A DNA stretch of 64,000 nucleotides from positions 496,001-560,000 of the forward strand of contig NZ_WJXZ01000004.1 of NCBI RefSeq assembly GCF_009668025.1, read 5' to 3'. Under the pieces are notes generated by a model that was given only the letters and a program-made list of their open reading frames with translations, was not told the DNA's origin and ran no database searches. The translations under genes were made by a program, and so were the position numbers. Shown here one piece after another: positions 8,822 to 16,780 of the stretch (positions are counted from its first letter, which is position 1; the number at the start of each line of letters is the position of its first letter). Origin of the DNA: Larkinella terrae. Its GTDB lineage: Bacteria; Bacteroidota; Bacteroidia; Cytophagales; Spirosomataceae.

Positions 8822-10324
8822 TCAAACCGTTTGCACAATTTGTACCAAGCCTTCCCCAATCACCCGATCATTCGATAAGCGGGGCACTTTGTTCTGGCCG
8901 CCCAGTTTGCCCTGCGCTTTCATGTAGTTGCGGAAGGTGTCGCGGGGCAAAACCGTCAGCTTCAGGGGGCGCAGGATGCTGCCCGAAATCAGGTCGTCGT
9001 AATAGACATTCAGTTTGGTCAGGCGCTGGTCGATGTCGCGGGCGAAGGCATCCGGGTCGTTCGGGGGTGTCGCAAATTCGATGAACCACTCGTGATACGG
9101 CAATCCTTCGGCGGGCGAGACCATTGGTGCAACGGTAAACTCGACAACCTCCGTTTCCGGGTGTTGCTCCATTGCATATTGCAAGGCTTTTTCCACTTCC
9201 TCGCCAATGACGTGCTCGCCGAACGCCGAGATAAAATGCTTGATGCGGCCCGTTACCAGCAACCGATACGGATCGTTCGAGACAAATTTGACGGTATCGC
9301 CCAGCGAATAGCCCCACAAACCGGCATTGTTGTGGATCACTACCGCGTAATTCTTGCCCAACTCAACCTGCTCGATGGTCAGTCGGCGCGGATTCTTGGA
9401 AAAATAATCTTCCGCCGGAATGAATTCGAAGAAAATACCGCTGTTCAGCATCATCAACAGCCCTTCCTCGGTTTGCGTATCCTGGTACGCGATGAAGCCC
9501 TCCGAAGCCGGGTAGGTTTCGATGCTGTCGATTTTCCTGCCGATGGATTCGTACAATTTCGCCCGGTACGGTTCAAAGTTGACACCGCCGTAGACAAACA
9601 GCGAAAAGTCGGGAAATACATCCTTGATTTTCTTTCCCGTCCGCGCCTGAATCCGGTCGAAATACATCTGCACCCAGGGCGGAATACCCGAGATCAGCGA
9701 CATGGGCTGCGTCAGCGTTTCGTCGATGATTTTTTCCAGTTTGGTTTCCCAGTCCTCGATCGTGTTGGTTTCGTACGACGGCAACTGGTTGGTGCGCAGG
9801 TAGGCCGGAACGTGGTGATTCGAAATGCCCGAAAGCCGCCCGATGTTAATGCCATTCTTGACGACCAGCTCCGGACTGCCCGACAGAAAAATCAGTTTCT
9901 TGTCCAGAAAATCCGCCTTACCGGTTTCGTAAATGTAGTTCAGCAGCGCGTCGCGGGCCGAGTTGATGTGGTTGGGAATTGACTCTTTCGTAATCGGAAT
10001 GTATTTCGTGCCGGACGTCGTGCCGGAGGTTTTGGCAAAATAAACCGGTTTTCCTTTCCACAACACATCCGACTCTCCGCTCAGAATCCGCTCGATATAA
10101 GGCTTGAGATCTTCGTAATCGCGAACGGGGACGGCCTGCCGAAATTCGGGGTATGAATTGATGTCCTTAAACCGGTGATCGCGGCCAAAGGCGGTATTTT
10201 TTGCCCCATCGAGGAGGTTCCGGAACCACCGTTGCTGCGTCTCGCCCGGCCGGTGCATCCACTCCTGTTGCCGCTGTACGACAAATTTCGCCAGTGGCTT
10301 GCTCAAAACTGATCGGATTCCCAT
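8822..10324 (-). CDS. GH3-family acyl-adenylating enzyme
   Basis: A 500-aa protein of the GH3 family (named after plant auxin-responsive GH3 acyl-amido synthetases), which adenylates a carboxylic acid and may conjugate it to an amine. Visible family features are AKTSGTTSGTKYIPIT (ATP/phosphate loop, about residue 93 on), VYGGVNFEPY, YPASEGFIAYQ and LVTGRIKHFISAFGE near the C-terminal domain. The bacterial substrate is not known. I chose ATG at 10324 over an in-frame TTG nine bases upstream because GIRSVLSKPLAKF is the usual N-terminus type. It heads a compact leftward group with mntA, hepT and dxr. Confidence 0.9.
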   Translation of the reverse strand: MGIRSVLSKPLAKFVVQRQQEWMHRPGETQQRWFRNLLDGAKNTAFGRDHRFKDINSYPEFRQAVPVRDYEDLKPYIERILSGESDVLWKGKPVYFAKTSGTTSGTKYIPITKESIPNHINSARDALLNYIYETGKADFLDKKLIFLSGSPELVVKNGINIGRLSGISNHHVPAYLRTNQLPSYETNTIEDWETKLEKIIDETLTQPMSLISGIPPWVQMYFDRIQARTGKKIKDVFPDFSLFVYGGVNFEPYRAKLYESIGRKIDSIETYPASEGFIAYQDTQTEEGLLMMLNSGIFFEFIPAEDYFSKNPRRLTIEQVELGKNYAVVIHNNAGLWGYSLGDTVKFVSNDPYRLLVTGRIKHFISAFGEHVIGEEVEKALQYAMEQHPETEVVEFTVAPMVSPAEGLPYHEWFIEFATPPNDPDAFARDIDQRLTKLNVYYDDLISGSILRPLKLTVLPRDTFRNYMKAQGKLGGQNKVPRLSNDRVIGEGLVQIVQTV

Positions 10325-10330
10325 ACAATG

Positions 10331-10338
10331 CAAAGGTA
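10331..10338 (-). promoter_or_regulatory. -7 promoter word (TACCTTTG) before the GH3 gene
   Basis: The minus strand reads TACCTTTG, a match to the Bacteroidota -7 consensus TAnnTTTG. It is only a few bases from the chosen ATG, which would give a near-leaderless mRNA. I see no TTG at the expected -33 position, so this may be chance. Confidence 0.3.
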
Positions 10339-10485
10339 ACAGTTTTACGTGAATGAATCTCGGTGGAATCAGAATCCGACCGGTTCGGCATCCGCTCGAC
10401 GGTTTTCGGTTTTTATTAACGATCCATCATGTATAAAAAATAATAAAAATGCAATTATATAGCGATAGTTGTCTCGAATTATCTA

Positions 10486-10493
10486 TATTTTTG
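10486..10493 (+). promoter_or_regulatory. -7 promoter word (TATTTTTG) before mreB
   Basis: TATTTTTG fits TAnnTTTG and lies 46 nt before the mreB start. A TTG at 10469-10471 is closer (14 nt) than the usual 17-21 nt spacing, so the -33 part is weak. Confidence 0.5.
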
Positions 10494-10539
10494 CACCTCC
10501 AAAAACAGGGGCTACACCGTGCTTGCACGATTATAACGA

Positions 10540-11565
10540 ATGGCACTATTTAACTTTCTCTCCAGCGATATTGCGATTGACCTTGGCACCGCCAATACGC
10601 TGATTATTCACAAAGACCGGATTGTGGTGGACGAACCTTCGATCATCGCGATGGACAAAATCAATGGAAAAGTCCTGGCGATTGGTCACAAGGCGATGCA
10701 GATGCATGAAAAAACGAACGAAAATATCAAGACAATCCGCCCGCTGAAAGACGGTGTGATCGCCGATTTTACGGCCGCCGAGCTGATGATTCGCGGGTTG
10801 ATCAAGATGATTGATACGGGTAACCGGCTATTTTCCCCTTCACACCGCATGGTGATCTGTATTCCGTCGGGGATCACGGAAGTGGAAAAACGGGCCGTTA
10901 AGGACTCCGCCGAACACGCCGGAGCCAAAGAAGTCTACATGGTGCACGAACCGATTGCGGCCGCCATCGGGATAGGCATCGATATTACCCAGCCGAACGG
11001 CACGATGATTGTAGATATCGGAGGAGGGACCACCGAAATTGCGGTTATTGCCCTTTCGGGAATTGTCTGCGAACAGTCGATCCGGATTGCCGGGGACGTT
11101 TTCACGCGCGACATCGTCGATTACATGCGCCGGGAACACAACCTGCTGATCGGCGAACGTTCGGCGGAGCAGATTAAAATGGAAGTGGGTTCGGCCCTGC
11201 CCGAACTCGACAGCCCGCCCGCCGATTACGAAATCCGGGGCCGGGATTTGATGACCGGTATTCCGAAAGAAATCAAGGTAACCTATAGCGAAATCGCTTA
11301 CGCGCTCGATAAATCGATTTCGAAGATTGAAGAAGCCGTGATGAAGGCGCTGGAAATTTCACCCCCGGAACTCTCGGCCGATATTTATACGAACGGGATT
11401 CACCTGACGGGCGGTGGCGCATTGCTGCACGGTCTCGACAAACGGATTGGCGCGAAAACCAAACTGCCGATCCATGTCGCCGACGATCCGCTGAAAGCCG
11501 TTGTGAAAGGCACCGGCGAGGTGATCAAAAACCTCGACATGTATAAATCCGTCTTAATCAGTTAA
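10540..11565 (+). CDS. mreB: Rod-shape determining actin homologue MreB
   Basis: A 341-aa bacterial actin that forms membrane-bound filaments guiding lateral cell-wall synthesis. The N-terminal phosphate-1 loop DLGTANT is at about residues 13-19, the phosphate-2 segment VDIGGGTTEIAV is near 159, and the adenosine-binding LTGGGALLHGLD is near 287. The length is typical. It is the first gene of mreBCD, separated from mreC by an 83-bp heptamer hairpin. Confidence 0.98.
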   Translation: MALFNFLSSDIAIDLGTANTLIIHKDRIVVDEPSIIAMDKINGKVLAIGHKAMQMHEKTNENIKTIRPLKDGVIADFTAAELMIRGLIKMIDTGNRLFSPSHRMVICIPSGITEVEKRAVKDSAEHAGAKEVYMVHEPIAAAIGIGIDITQPNGTMIVDIGGGTTEIAVIALSGIVCEQSIRIAGDVFTRDIVDYMRREHNLLIGERSAEQIKMEVGSALPELDSPPADYEIRGRDLMTGIPKEIKVTYSEIAYALDKSISKIEEAVMKALEISPPELSADIYTNGIHLTGGGALLHGLDKRIGAKTKLPIHVADDPLKAVVKGTGEVIKNLDMYKSVLIS

Positions 11566-11575
11566 AAATTAAGAA

Positions 11576-11634
11576 TTAAGAGTTAAGAGTTAAGAGTCAG
11601 ATGCGTCAGCTTACTCTTAACTCTTAACTCTTAA
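11576..11634. repeat. Heptamer-built hairpin between mreB and mreC
   Basis: Perfect 22-bp complementary arms at 11576-11597 and 11613-11634 around a 15-nt loop. Each arm is three tandem copies of the 7-nt word TTAAGAG or its complement. It could act as an mRNA 3' stabiliser or partial terminator inside the operon. Confidence 0.85.
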
Positions 11635-11648
11635 CTTTTAACTCCTGT

Positions 11649-12488
11649 ATGTTTGAGTTATTCCAGTTCATCATCAAAAGCCGGAACTTCATCTTGTTTG
11701 TTCTGCTCGAGGTGCTGAGCTTTTATTTTATTATCAATACCAATAACTACTGGAGCATTCGGTATTTCAATACTTCGAATTTTTATGCGGCCAAGATTCT
11801 GGACTGGTCGAACAAAGCCCGCGAATACGCCCGGCTGCGGCAGGTCAACACCGATCTGGCCGAAGAAAACCGGCGGCTCAATGCGCTCGTTACCCAGCTT
11901 CAACAGCAAAAACCGCAGGTGCCAACCAGCTACCAGACCGACTCGATTTTTGCGACCCGGTTTCAGTATAAAGTGGCGCGGGTGATCAACAACACGACGA
12001 CACACCCTAACAATTATATTACGCTCGACAAAGGCACCGTCGATGGCATTCGGCCCGGCATGGGCGTCATTTCGCCAACCGGCGTGGTGGGCAAGGTCAA
12101 GATTTGTTCCGAACACATTTCGATCGTTACGTCCATTCTGCATTCCGATTACATGGTTTCGTCGCGACTGGTGAAAGCCGGGGTAATCGGCACGGCGAAA
12201 TGGGACGGCATCGACCCCACCCGCATGAAGATGCTCGACGTTTCGCGCAATACGAAAATGTACCGGGGCGATTCGGTCGTGACCTCGGAATACAATTCGA
12301 TCTTTCCGTCCGGTATCCTGGTCGGCCGGGTCATTCGCGTCGGCGAGATGGCGAACCAGACGTTTCATGACGTAACGCTGGCCGTCGGAACCGATTTCAA
12401 CAACCTTTCTTTCGTTTACGTGGTTGAGAATAAATTGCAGGGCGAGCAGGAAAAACTGGAACAAACTACCGCACCGGAACGAAAATAA
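11649..12488 (+). CDS. mreC: Rod-shape determining protein MreC
   Basis: A 279-aa inner-membrane-anchored periplasmic protein that scaffolds the elongation machinery between MreB and the penicillin-binding proteins. There is one N-terminal membrane helix (about 14-32), a coiled coil with LRQVNTDLAEENRRL near 72-86, then the beta-rich MreC domain (about 105-255) including GMGVISPTGVVGKV. The C-terminal tail is charged and short. It lies between mreB and mreD in the usual order, 12 nt from mreD. Confidence 0.95.
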   Translation: MFELFQFIIKSRNFILFVLLEVLSFYFIINTNNYWSIRYFNTSNFYAAKILDWSNKAREYARLRQVNTDLAEENRRLNALVTQLQQQKPQVPTSYQTDSIFATRFQYKVARVINNTTTHPNNYITLDKGTVDGIRPGMGVISPTGVVGKVKICSEHISIVTSILHSDYMVSSRLVKAGVIGTAKWDGIDPTRMKMLDVSRNTKMYRGDSVVTSEYNSIFPSGILVGRVIRVGEMANQTFHDVTLAVGTDFNNLSFVYVVENKLQGEQEKLEQTTAPERK

Positions 12489-12500
12489 AGCCACCCGCCC

Positions 12501-13007
12501 ATGACGTTACGCGAAATACTGAACATCGTTTTCCTGTTTGTGCTGTATCTGTCGTTGCAGATCCTGATTGTCCGGAATCTGGTGCTGTTCGACGTCGCGT
12601 TTTGTTTCATGTACGTGGCCTGTATTTTGTTACTGCCTGCCGAAATGAGCCTGTCGGCTACCTTGCTGACGGCTTTTGTGGTCGGGATCATCGTCGATAC
12701 GTTTTACAACACGCTCGGCATGCACGCAGCTGCTACGGTTTTGATGGCGTATGTGCGGCCGATGGTGGTGCGGTTTCAGGCGGCCCGTGGCGGTTTCGAT
12801 GGCCGGATTATCTTCTCAATTCACGAAATGGGTTCGCTCAATTTCTTCAATTACGTCGTGATTCTGACGTTCGTTCACCACTTCACACTCTTTCTGATCG
12901 AAGCCAATAACATTTTCCTTTTTTTACCGGCTTTGGTCAAAATAGTCGCCAGCACGCTCTTCACCTCCGTCACGATCATGCTGGTCCAGTATTTTTCGCG
13001 GAATTGA
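12501..13007 (+). CDS. mreD: Rod-shape determining protein MreD
   Basis: A 168-aa polytopic inner-membrane protein with about five hydrophobic helices and almost no soluble part, as expected for MreD. Sequence identity in this family is low; the call rests on length, hydrophobicity, and position 12 nt after mreC. The mrdA (PBP2) and rodA genes that often follow are absent; a toxin-antitoxin remnant and glpK come next. Confidence 0.88.
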   Translation: MTLREILNIVFLFVLYLSLQILIVRNLVLFDVAFCFMYVACILLLPAEMSLSATLLTAFVVGIIVDTFYNTLGMHAAATVLMAYVRPMVVRFQAARGGFDGRIIFSIHEMGSLNFFNYVVILTFVHHFTLFLIEANNIFLFLPALVKIVASTLFTSVTIMLVQYFSRN

Positions 13008-13039
13008 TCAGAACCGGTTTTAGCTCCTAATCTTTTTGT

Positions 13040-13047
13040 TATTTTTG
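13040..13047 (+). promoter_or_regulatory. -7 promoter word (TATTTTTG) before the DUF433 gene
   Basis: TATTTTTG matches TAnnTTTG and lies 57 nt before the DUF433 start, with transcription expected to begin just inside the following inverted repeat. No clear -33 TTG is seen. Confidence 0.45.
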
Positions 13048-13050
13048 AAA

Positions 13051-13092
13051 ATGCCAGAATTACAAGCATAAATATGTTGGTAATTCTGGCAT
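13051..13092. promoter_or_regulatory. Inverted repeat, candidate operator of the DUF433 module
   Basis: Perfect 13-bp arms ATGCCAGAATTAC (13051-13063) and complement (13080-13092) with a 16-nt spacer. They lie directly downstream of a -7 word and 12 nt before the antitoxin start. Toxin-antitoxin operons often repress themselves through such a site. An mreD 3' hairpin is an alternative, but there is no T-run. Confidence 0.5.
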
Positions 13093-13104
13093 ACTAGATA
13101 TCAC

Positions 13105-13338
13105 ATGAATTATCGCGAAAGAATAGTTGCTGATCATCAGATTATGCTGGGAAAACCGGTAATCAAGGGAACGCGAATTACCGTGGAAATCATCTTGCGG
13201 AAAATGTCAGAAGGGGCAACCATTTCTGATTTGGTCAGAATGTACCCACATTTGCAGGAAGCTGATGTATTAGCCGCATTAATGTATGCCTCTGATTTAA
13301 TGGCAAATGAAGAAATGATTGATTTGTCGGCTGCATGA
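13105..13338 (+). CDS. DUF433 antitoxin-like protein
   Basis: A 77-aa DUF433 protein, a small winged-helix-like family usually encoded just before a PIN-like DUF5615 toxin. The family signature is clear: MLGKPVIKGTRITVE near residues 13-27, then a helix-turn-helix-like segment ILRKMSEGATISDLVRMYP. The stop overlaps the ATG of the following toxin remnant as ATGA, the usual coupling. The gene is intact, while its partner is broken. Confidence 0.85.
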   Translation: MNYRERIVADHQIMLGKPVIKGTRITVEIILRKMSEGATISDLVRMYPHLQEADVLAALMYASDLMANEEMIDLSAA

Positions 13339-13720
13339 TTATTGCTGATGAAAATATCGACCATTCTATTATTGCGTCCTTACGTTCAGCAGGAATTGAA
13401 ATTATGAATCCAATCGCGGCATTCGGGACGCAGACGTAATTGAATCATCCCGTAATCCGCCCCGAATTATTTTAACGGAAGACAAAGACTTTGGCGAGTG
13501 GGTTTTTTCACATCAGGTAAATGATATAAGCGTCATTTTTTTGCGGTATCATTTTAAAGATACGCAGGAGATAACCAATACTTTAGTCGCATCCACTTTT
13601 ACCATTTGGCGTTTAACATTAATAACCGCTTTGTCCACCTTCATCAAATCGGATTCACTACAGTCCTATTCAATAGCGATAAATTCCTATATTACGGCCT
13701 TTTTATACGATATTCCATAA
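13335..13720 (+). pseudogene. Frameshifted DUF5615 PIN-like toxin remnant
   Basis: Starting at the ATGA overlap, the frame gives MIIADENIDHSIIASLRSAG, the expected DUF5615 N-terminus with its Asp. After GIEI it runs into a stop at 13437-13439. The family continues in another frame from about 13403: ESNRGIRDADVIESS, then ILTEDKDFGEWVF with the conserved second acidic pair, and on to a stop at 13718-13720. A small deletion of a few bases near 13400-13405 explains this. The last 40 residues no longer resemble the family, so the tail may have decayed as well. An active toxin is unlikely. Confidence 0.8.
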
Positions 13721-13744
13721 AAATCAGCCGAAGTATAACCCCTT

Positions 13745-15244
13745 ATGCCCACCTACATAGCCGCCATCGACCAGGGCACCACCAGCACGCGCTGCATCGT
13801 TTTCGACCGTCAGGGAACGATTGTTTCCATCGGACAAAAAGAACATTCGCAGATTTACCCCCAACCCGGCTGGGTTGAACACGATCCGGAGGAAATCTGG
13901 CGCAATACGCAGGAAGTGATCGCCCGGGCGCGCATCAACGCCAAACTGCAGGCCAGCGACATTGCCGCCGTCGGCATCACCAACCAGCGCGAAACTACCG
14001 TGGTCTGGAACCGGAAAACCGGCAAACCGTATTACAACGCCCTCGTCTGGCAGGACACCCGCACCGGCGATCTTGTCGCGAAATACGCCGAAGAAGGCGG
14101 ACAGGACCGGTTTCGGGCGGCCACCGGTTTACCGCTGGCAACGTATTTCAGCAGCCTGAAAATCAAATGGGTACTCGACAATGTGCCGGGCGTACGCGAA
14201 GATGCTGAACGCGGTTTGGCACTGTTTGGCAACATGGATACCTTCCTGATCTGGCACCTGACGGGCGGAACCTACAACGGCCTGCACATTACCGACGTGA
14301 CCAACGCCAGCCGGACTCAGTTGATGAACCTGGAATCGCTGGAGTGGGACGACGCGCTGCTGGAAGCCTTTGATATTCCACGGGCGATGTTACCACAAAT
14401 CCGGTCCAGCAGTGAGGTGTACGGTACCGTGAGCTCGGAGGTACTGCCGGGTGTTCCCATCGCCGGGATTCTTGGCGACCAGCAGGCGGCTTTGGTCGGG
14501 CAAACGTGCTTTGAACCGGGGCAAGCGAAAAATACCTACGGAACCGGTTGTTTTCTGCTCATGAATACCGGCACCGAACTCCGTCATTCGACCTGCGGTT
14601 TGTTGACAACGGTGGCCTACCGGTTTGATAATCAGCCCGTTCATTATGCGCTGGAAGGCAGCGTGGCCATTGCCGGAGCCCTGGTGCAGTGGCTGCGGGA
14701 TAACCTCGGCCTGATTTCGACCAGCGCGGAAGTCGATACGCTGGCGCGAACCGTGGCCGACAATGGCGGGGCGTATTTTGTTCCGGCGTTTTCCGGTTTG
14801 TATGCGCCCTACTGGAAAGCCGATGCGCGCGGAGTCATTGCCGGTTTGACGCGATTTGTTACCAAAGGTCATCTGGCGCGGGCGGTTTTGGAAGCCACGG
14901 CCTACCAGACGCTGGACGTTGTTCAGGCAATGGAAAAAGATGCGGACATTGAACTCAGTTCGCTGCGCGTCGATGGCGGCATGACGATCAATGAGTTGCT
15001 GATGCAGTTTCAGGCTGACATGCTGGGTGTGCCGGTTATTCGTCCGAAAATGACCGAAACCACGGCCCTGGGGGCGGCCTATGCCGCCGGTCTGGCGGTA
15101 GGCTACTGGAGCAGTTTTGACGACCTGCGGCAGAACTGGGGCGTTGACCGGACGTTTGAGCCCAACCTGCCGGAAGCCGACCAGCAGCGGCTTTATCACG
15201 GCTGGCAAAAAGCCGTTGAACGGTCGTTTGGCTGGGAAAATTAG
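13745..15244 (+). CDS. glpK: Glycerol kinase
   Basis: A 499-aa FGGY-family kinase, standard length for GlpK, which phosphorylates glycerol to sn-glycerol 3-phosphate in the cytoplasm. The N-terminal phosphate loop region DQGTTSTR is at about 8-15, substrate-contact motifs GITNQRET and WQDTRT follow, and the C-terminal domain carries [19 protein letters not shown] and [14 protein letters not shown]. Neither glpF nor glpD lies next to it. The upstream 24 bp follows the toxin remnant, so its promoter may lie within that remnant. Confidence 0.97.
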   Translation: MPTYIAAIDQGTTSTRCIVFDRQGTIVSIGQKEHSQIYPQPGWVEHDPEEIWRNTQEVIARARINAKLQASDIAAVGITNQRETTVVWNRKTGKPYYNALVWQDTRTGDLVAKYAEEGGQDRFRAATGLPLATYFSSLKIKWVLDNVPGVREDAERGLALFGNMDTFLIWHLTGGTYNGLHITDVTNASRTQLMNLESLEWDDALLEAFDIPRAMLPQIRSSSEVYGTVSSEVLPGVPIAGILGDQQAALVGQTCFEPGQAKNTYGTGCFLLMNTGTELRHSTCGLLTTVAYRFDNQPVHYALEGSVAIAGALVQWLRDNLGLISTSAEVDTLARTVADNGGAYFVPAFSGLYAPYWKADARGVIAGLTRFVTKGHLARAVLEATAYQTLDVVQAMEKDADIELSSLRVDGGMTINELLMQFQADMLGVPVIRPKMTETTALGAAYAAGLAVGYWSSFDDLRQNWGVDRTFEPNLPEADQQRLYHGWQKAVERSFGWEN

Positions 15245-15252
15245 GGTGTCTT

Positions 15253-15286
15253 CCTGTAGTCACTGAATTAATTCGGTGACTACAGG
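15253..15286. terminator. Palindrome after glpK
   Basis: A 34-nt palindrome with 17-nt arms (one G-U pair) starts 9 nt after the glpK stop. There is no T-run after it, so it is either a factor-assisted terminator or an mRNA-end stabiliser. Confidence 0.5.
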
Positions 15287-15309
15287 AGGGCGAAAACCAT
15301 ACTCCTGCG

Positions 15310-15317
15310 TATTTTTG
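15310..15317 (+). promoter_or_regulatory. -7 promoter word (TATTTTTG) before the exonuclease gene
   Basis: TATTTTTG followed by CA is the same ten bases as at the mreB promoter and lies 28 nt before the chosen ATG. No -33 TTG is evident. Confidence 0.45.
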
Positions 15318-15344
15318 CAGTCGTACACACGTACGTACCCGCTT

Positions 15345-16154
15345 ATGACGCATACGCTTATTCTTAAAAAACCACTGGCGTTCTTCGATCTGGAAACCAC
15401 GGGCATCGAACCGATGAAGGACCGAATCGTTGAAATCAGCATTGCCAAGGCGCTTCCCAACGGCGAAGTGGTGATTAAAACCCAACGGATAAATCCCACA
15501 GTTCCGATTCCGATTGAAACCAGTCTGATTCACGGAATCTATGACGAAGACGTAAAAGACGAACCTACGTTTAAGTCGGTTGCGCGGACGCTGGCCCAGT
15601 TTCTGGACGGCTGCGATTTGTCAGGTTACAACTGCAACCGCTTCGATATTCCCCTGCTGGTCGAAGAATTTTTGCGGGCCAACGTCGATTTTGACCTCAA
15701 AAACCGCCGACTCATCGACGTGCAGCGCATTTTTCACCTGATGGAGCCGCGGACGTTGAAAGCCGCCTATAAATTCTACTGCGGCAAAGACCTGATCAAC
15801 GCCCACAGCGCCGAAGCCGATACACTCGCCACTTTTGAAGTGCTGGAATCAATGCTCGTACGCTACGACGGCGCCATTGCCAGCGACGACAAAGGCAACG
15901 AAATCATCATTGGCAACGACGTGGATATTCTCAACAAGCTGATGATGAACAACAACGTCGATTTGCGGGGCCATATGGTGTACAATAAAGATGGAAAAGA
16001 AGTGGTGAATTTCGGCAAACACAAAGGCGCGCTGGTGGTCGATGTGCTTCAGAAAGAGCCGTCTTTTTACGACTGGATTCTGAAAAGCGAATTTCCGCTC
16101 GATACGAAACGGAAACTGACGGAGATCAAACTGCGGATGTTCAACAAACGGTGA
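15345..16154 (+). CDS. DnaQ-like 3'-5' exonuclease with C-terminal DUF3820-like domain
   Basis: A 269-aa protein. The N-terminal 170 residues are a DEDD exonuclease of the DnaQ/epsilon type: ExoI FFDLETTG with the Asp-Glu pair (about 15-22), ExoII around SGYNCNRFDIPLL, and ExoIII AHSAEAD (DEDDh type, His-x4-Asp). The last 60 residues, around VVNFGKHKG and SFYDWIL, resemble DUF3820. I moved the start from an upstream in-frame ATG at 15276 to ATG 15345, because the upstream extension contains the promoter word and the glpK palindrome. It could be a proofreading subunit or a general nuclease; there is no polymerase gene beside it. Confidence 0.85.
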   Translation: MTHTLILKKPLAFFDLETTGIEPMKDRIVEISIAKALPNGEVVIKTQRINPTVPIPIETSLIHGIYDEDVKDEPTFKSVARTLAQFLDGCDLSGYNCNRFDIPLLVEEFLRANVDFDLKNRRLIDVQRIFHLMEPRTLKAAYKFYCGKDLINAHSAEADTLATFEVLESMLVRYDGAIASDDKGNEIIIGNDVDILNKLMMNNNVDLRGHMVYNKDGKEVVNFGKHKGALVVDVLQKEPSFYDWILKSEFPLDTKRKLTEIKLRMFNKR

Positions 16155-16209
16155 TATGCCGGAAAACCGCATCTTCCGGATAAGCCGTGATTCCAAATGC
16201 CCAAACCGT

Positions 16210-16239
16210 TTGAGTAAGCGGGAATATTACTTAACTTTG
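16210..16239 (+). promoter_or_regulatory. Promoter of the nuoKLMN group (TTG-N19-TAACTTTG)
   Basis: TTG at 16210-16212 and TAACTTTG at 16232-16239 are separated by 19 nt, the Bacteroidota -33/-7 arrangement. The nuoK start is 72 nt further on, so nuoKLMN appears to have its own promoter. Confidence 0.65.
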
Positions 16240-16311
16240 CCCGGTCTTTTCCGACGTTCCGAAAAGTGCCGGACCAGATCTTAACCACCAGTATATAGAC
16301 CTCAGAGCCGT

Positions 16312-16659
16312 ATGCAGCCAAGCCAAGTGCCGATTCAAGTTCCCGAAGTCATCCAACTGATCGACTTGAAATATTACCTCATCATCAGCACGGCGCTGTT
16401 TGTTATCGGAATCATCGGTGTACTGACCCGGCGGAACGCCATCATCATTTTCATGTCGATTGAGCTGATGCTCAATTCCGTCAATCTGATGCTGATTGCT
16501 TTCTCATCCTACCGGGCCGATCCTACCGGCCAGGTTTTTGTCTTTTTCATCATGGCCGTTGCCGCAGCCGAAGTCGCCGTTGGCCTGGCGATTATTGTGA
16601 TGATTTACCGAAATACCCGTTCCATTGACGTCGGGTTGCTTAATAAACTCAAATGGTAA
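16312..16659 (+). CDS. nuoK: NADH-quinone oxidoreductase subunit K
   Basis: A 115-aa membrane subunit of complex I, homologous to antiporter subunit MrpC. There are three membrane helices; conserved features are GVLTRRNAI after helix 1, the buried Glu in MSIELMLNSVNL in helix 2, and AAAEVAVGLAI with the second Glu in helix 3. It has about 20 extra N-terminal residues compared with short NuoK proteins; there is no other ATG before helix 1. It leads nuoLMN. Confidence 0.95.
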   Translation: MQPSQVPIQVPEVIQLIDLKYYLIISTALFVIGIIGVLTRRNAIIIFMSIELMLNSVNLMLIAFSSYRADPTGQVFVFFIMAVAAAEVAVGLAIIVMIYRNTRSIDVGLLNKLKW

Positions 16660-16667
16660 GTTTAAAG

Positions 16668-16760
16668 ATGAACAATTAACAATGAACAATGAAGGTTAGC
16701 GAAGACTGGATTATTCATTACCGCGCGGGCGGCCCCGTAATTGTTCATTATTCATTTTTT
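16668..16760. repeat. Heptamer-built repeat between nuoK and nuoL
   Basis: The left side runs as tandem 7-nt words ATGAACA, ATTAACA, ATGAACA from 16668. The right side (16740-16756) carries complementary words ATTGTTC and ATTATTC, ending in a T-run. The middle is GC-rich and unrelated. Pairing is imperfect. Confidence 0.65.
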
Positions 16761-16780
16761 ACAACGCTATAGCTCTAAAA

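Noticed and set aside
11658-12494. 278-aa frame antisense to mreC
   Set aside because: It mirrors mreC codon by codon, has His/Arg/Asn-rich composition typical of an antisense shadow and no domain.
13335-13439. Short 34-aa frame as an intact small toxin
   Set aside because: The conserved second half of the family continues in another frame, so it is a broken gene, not a short intact one.
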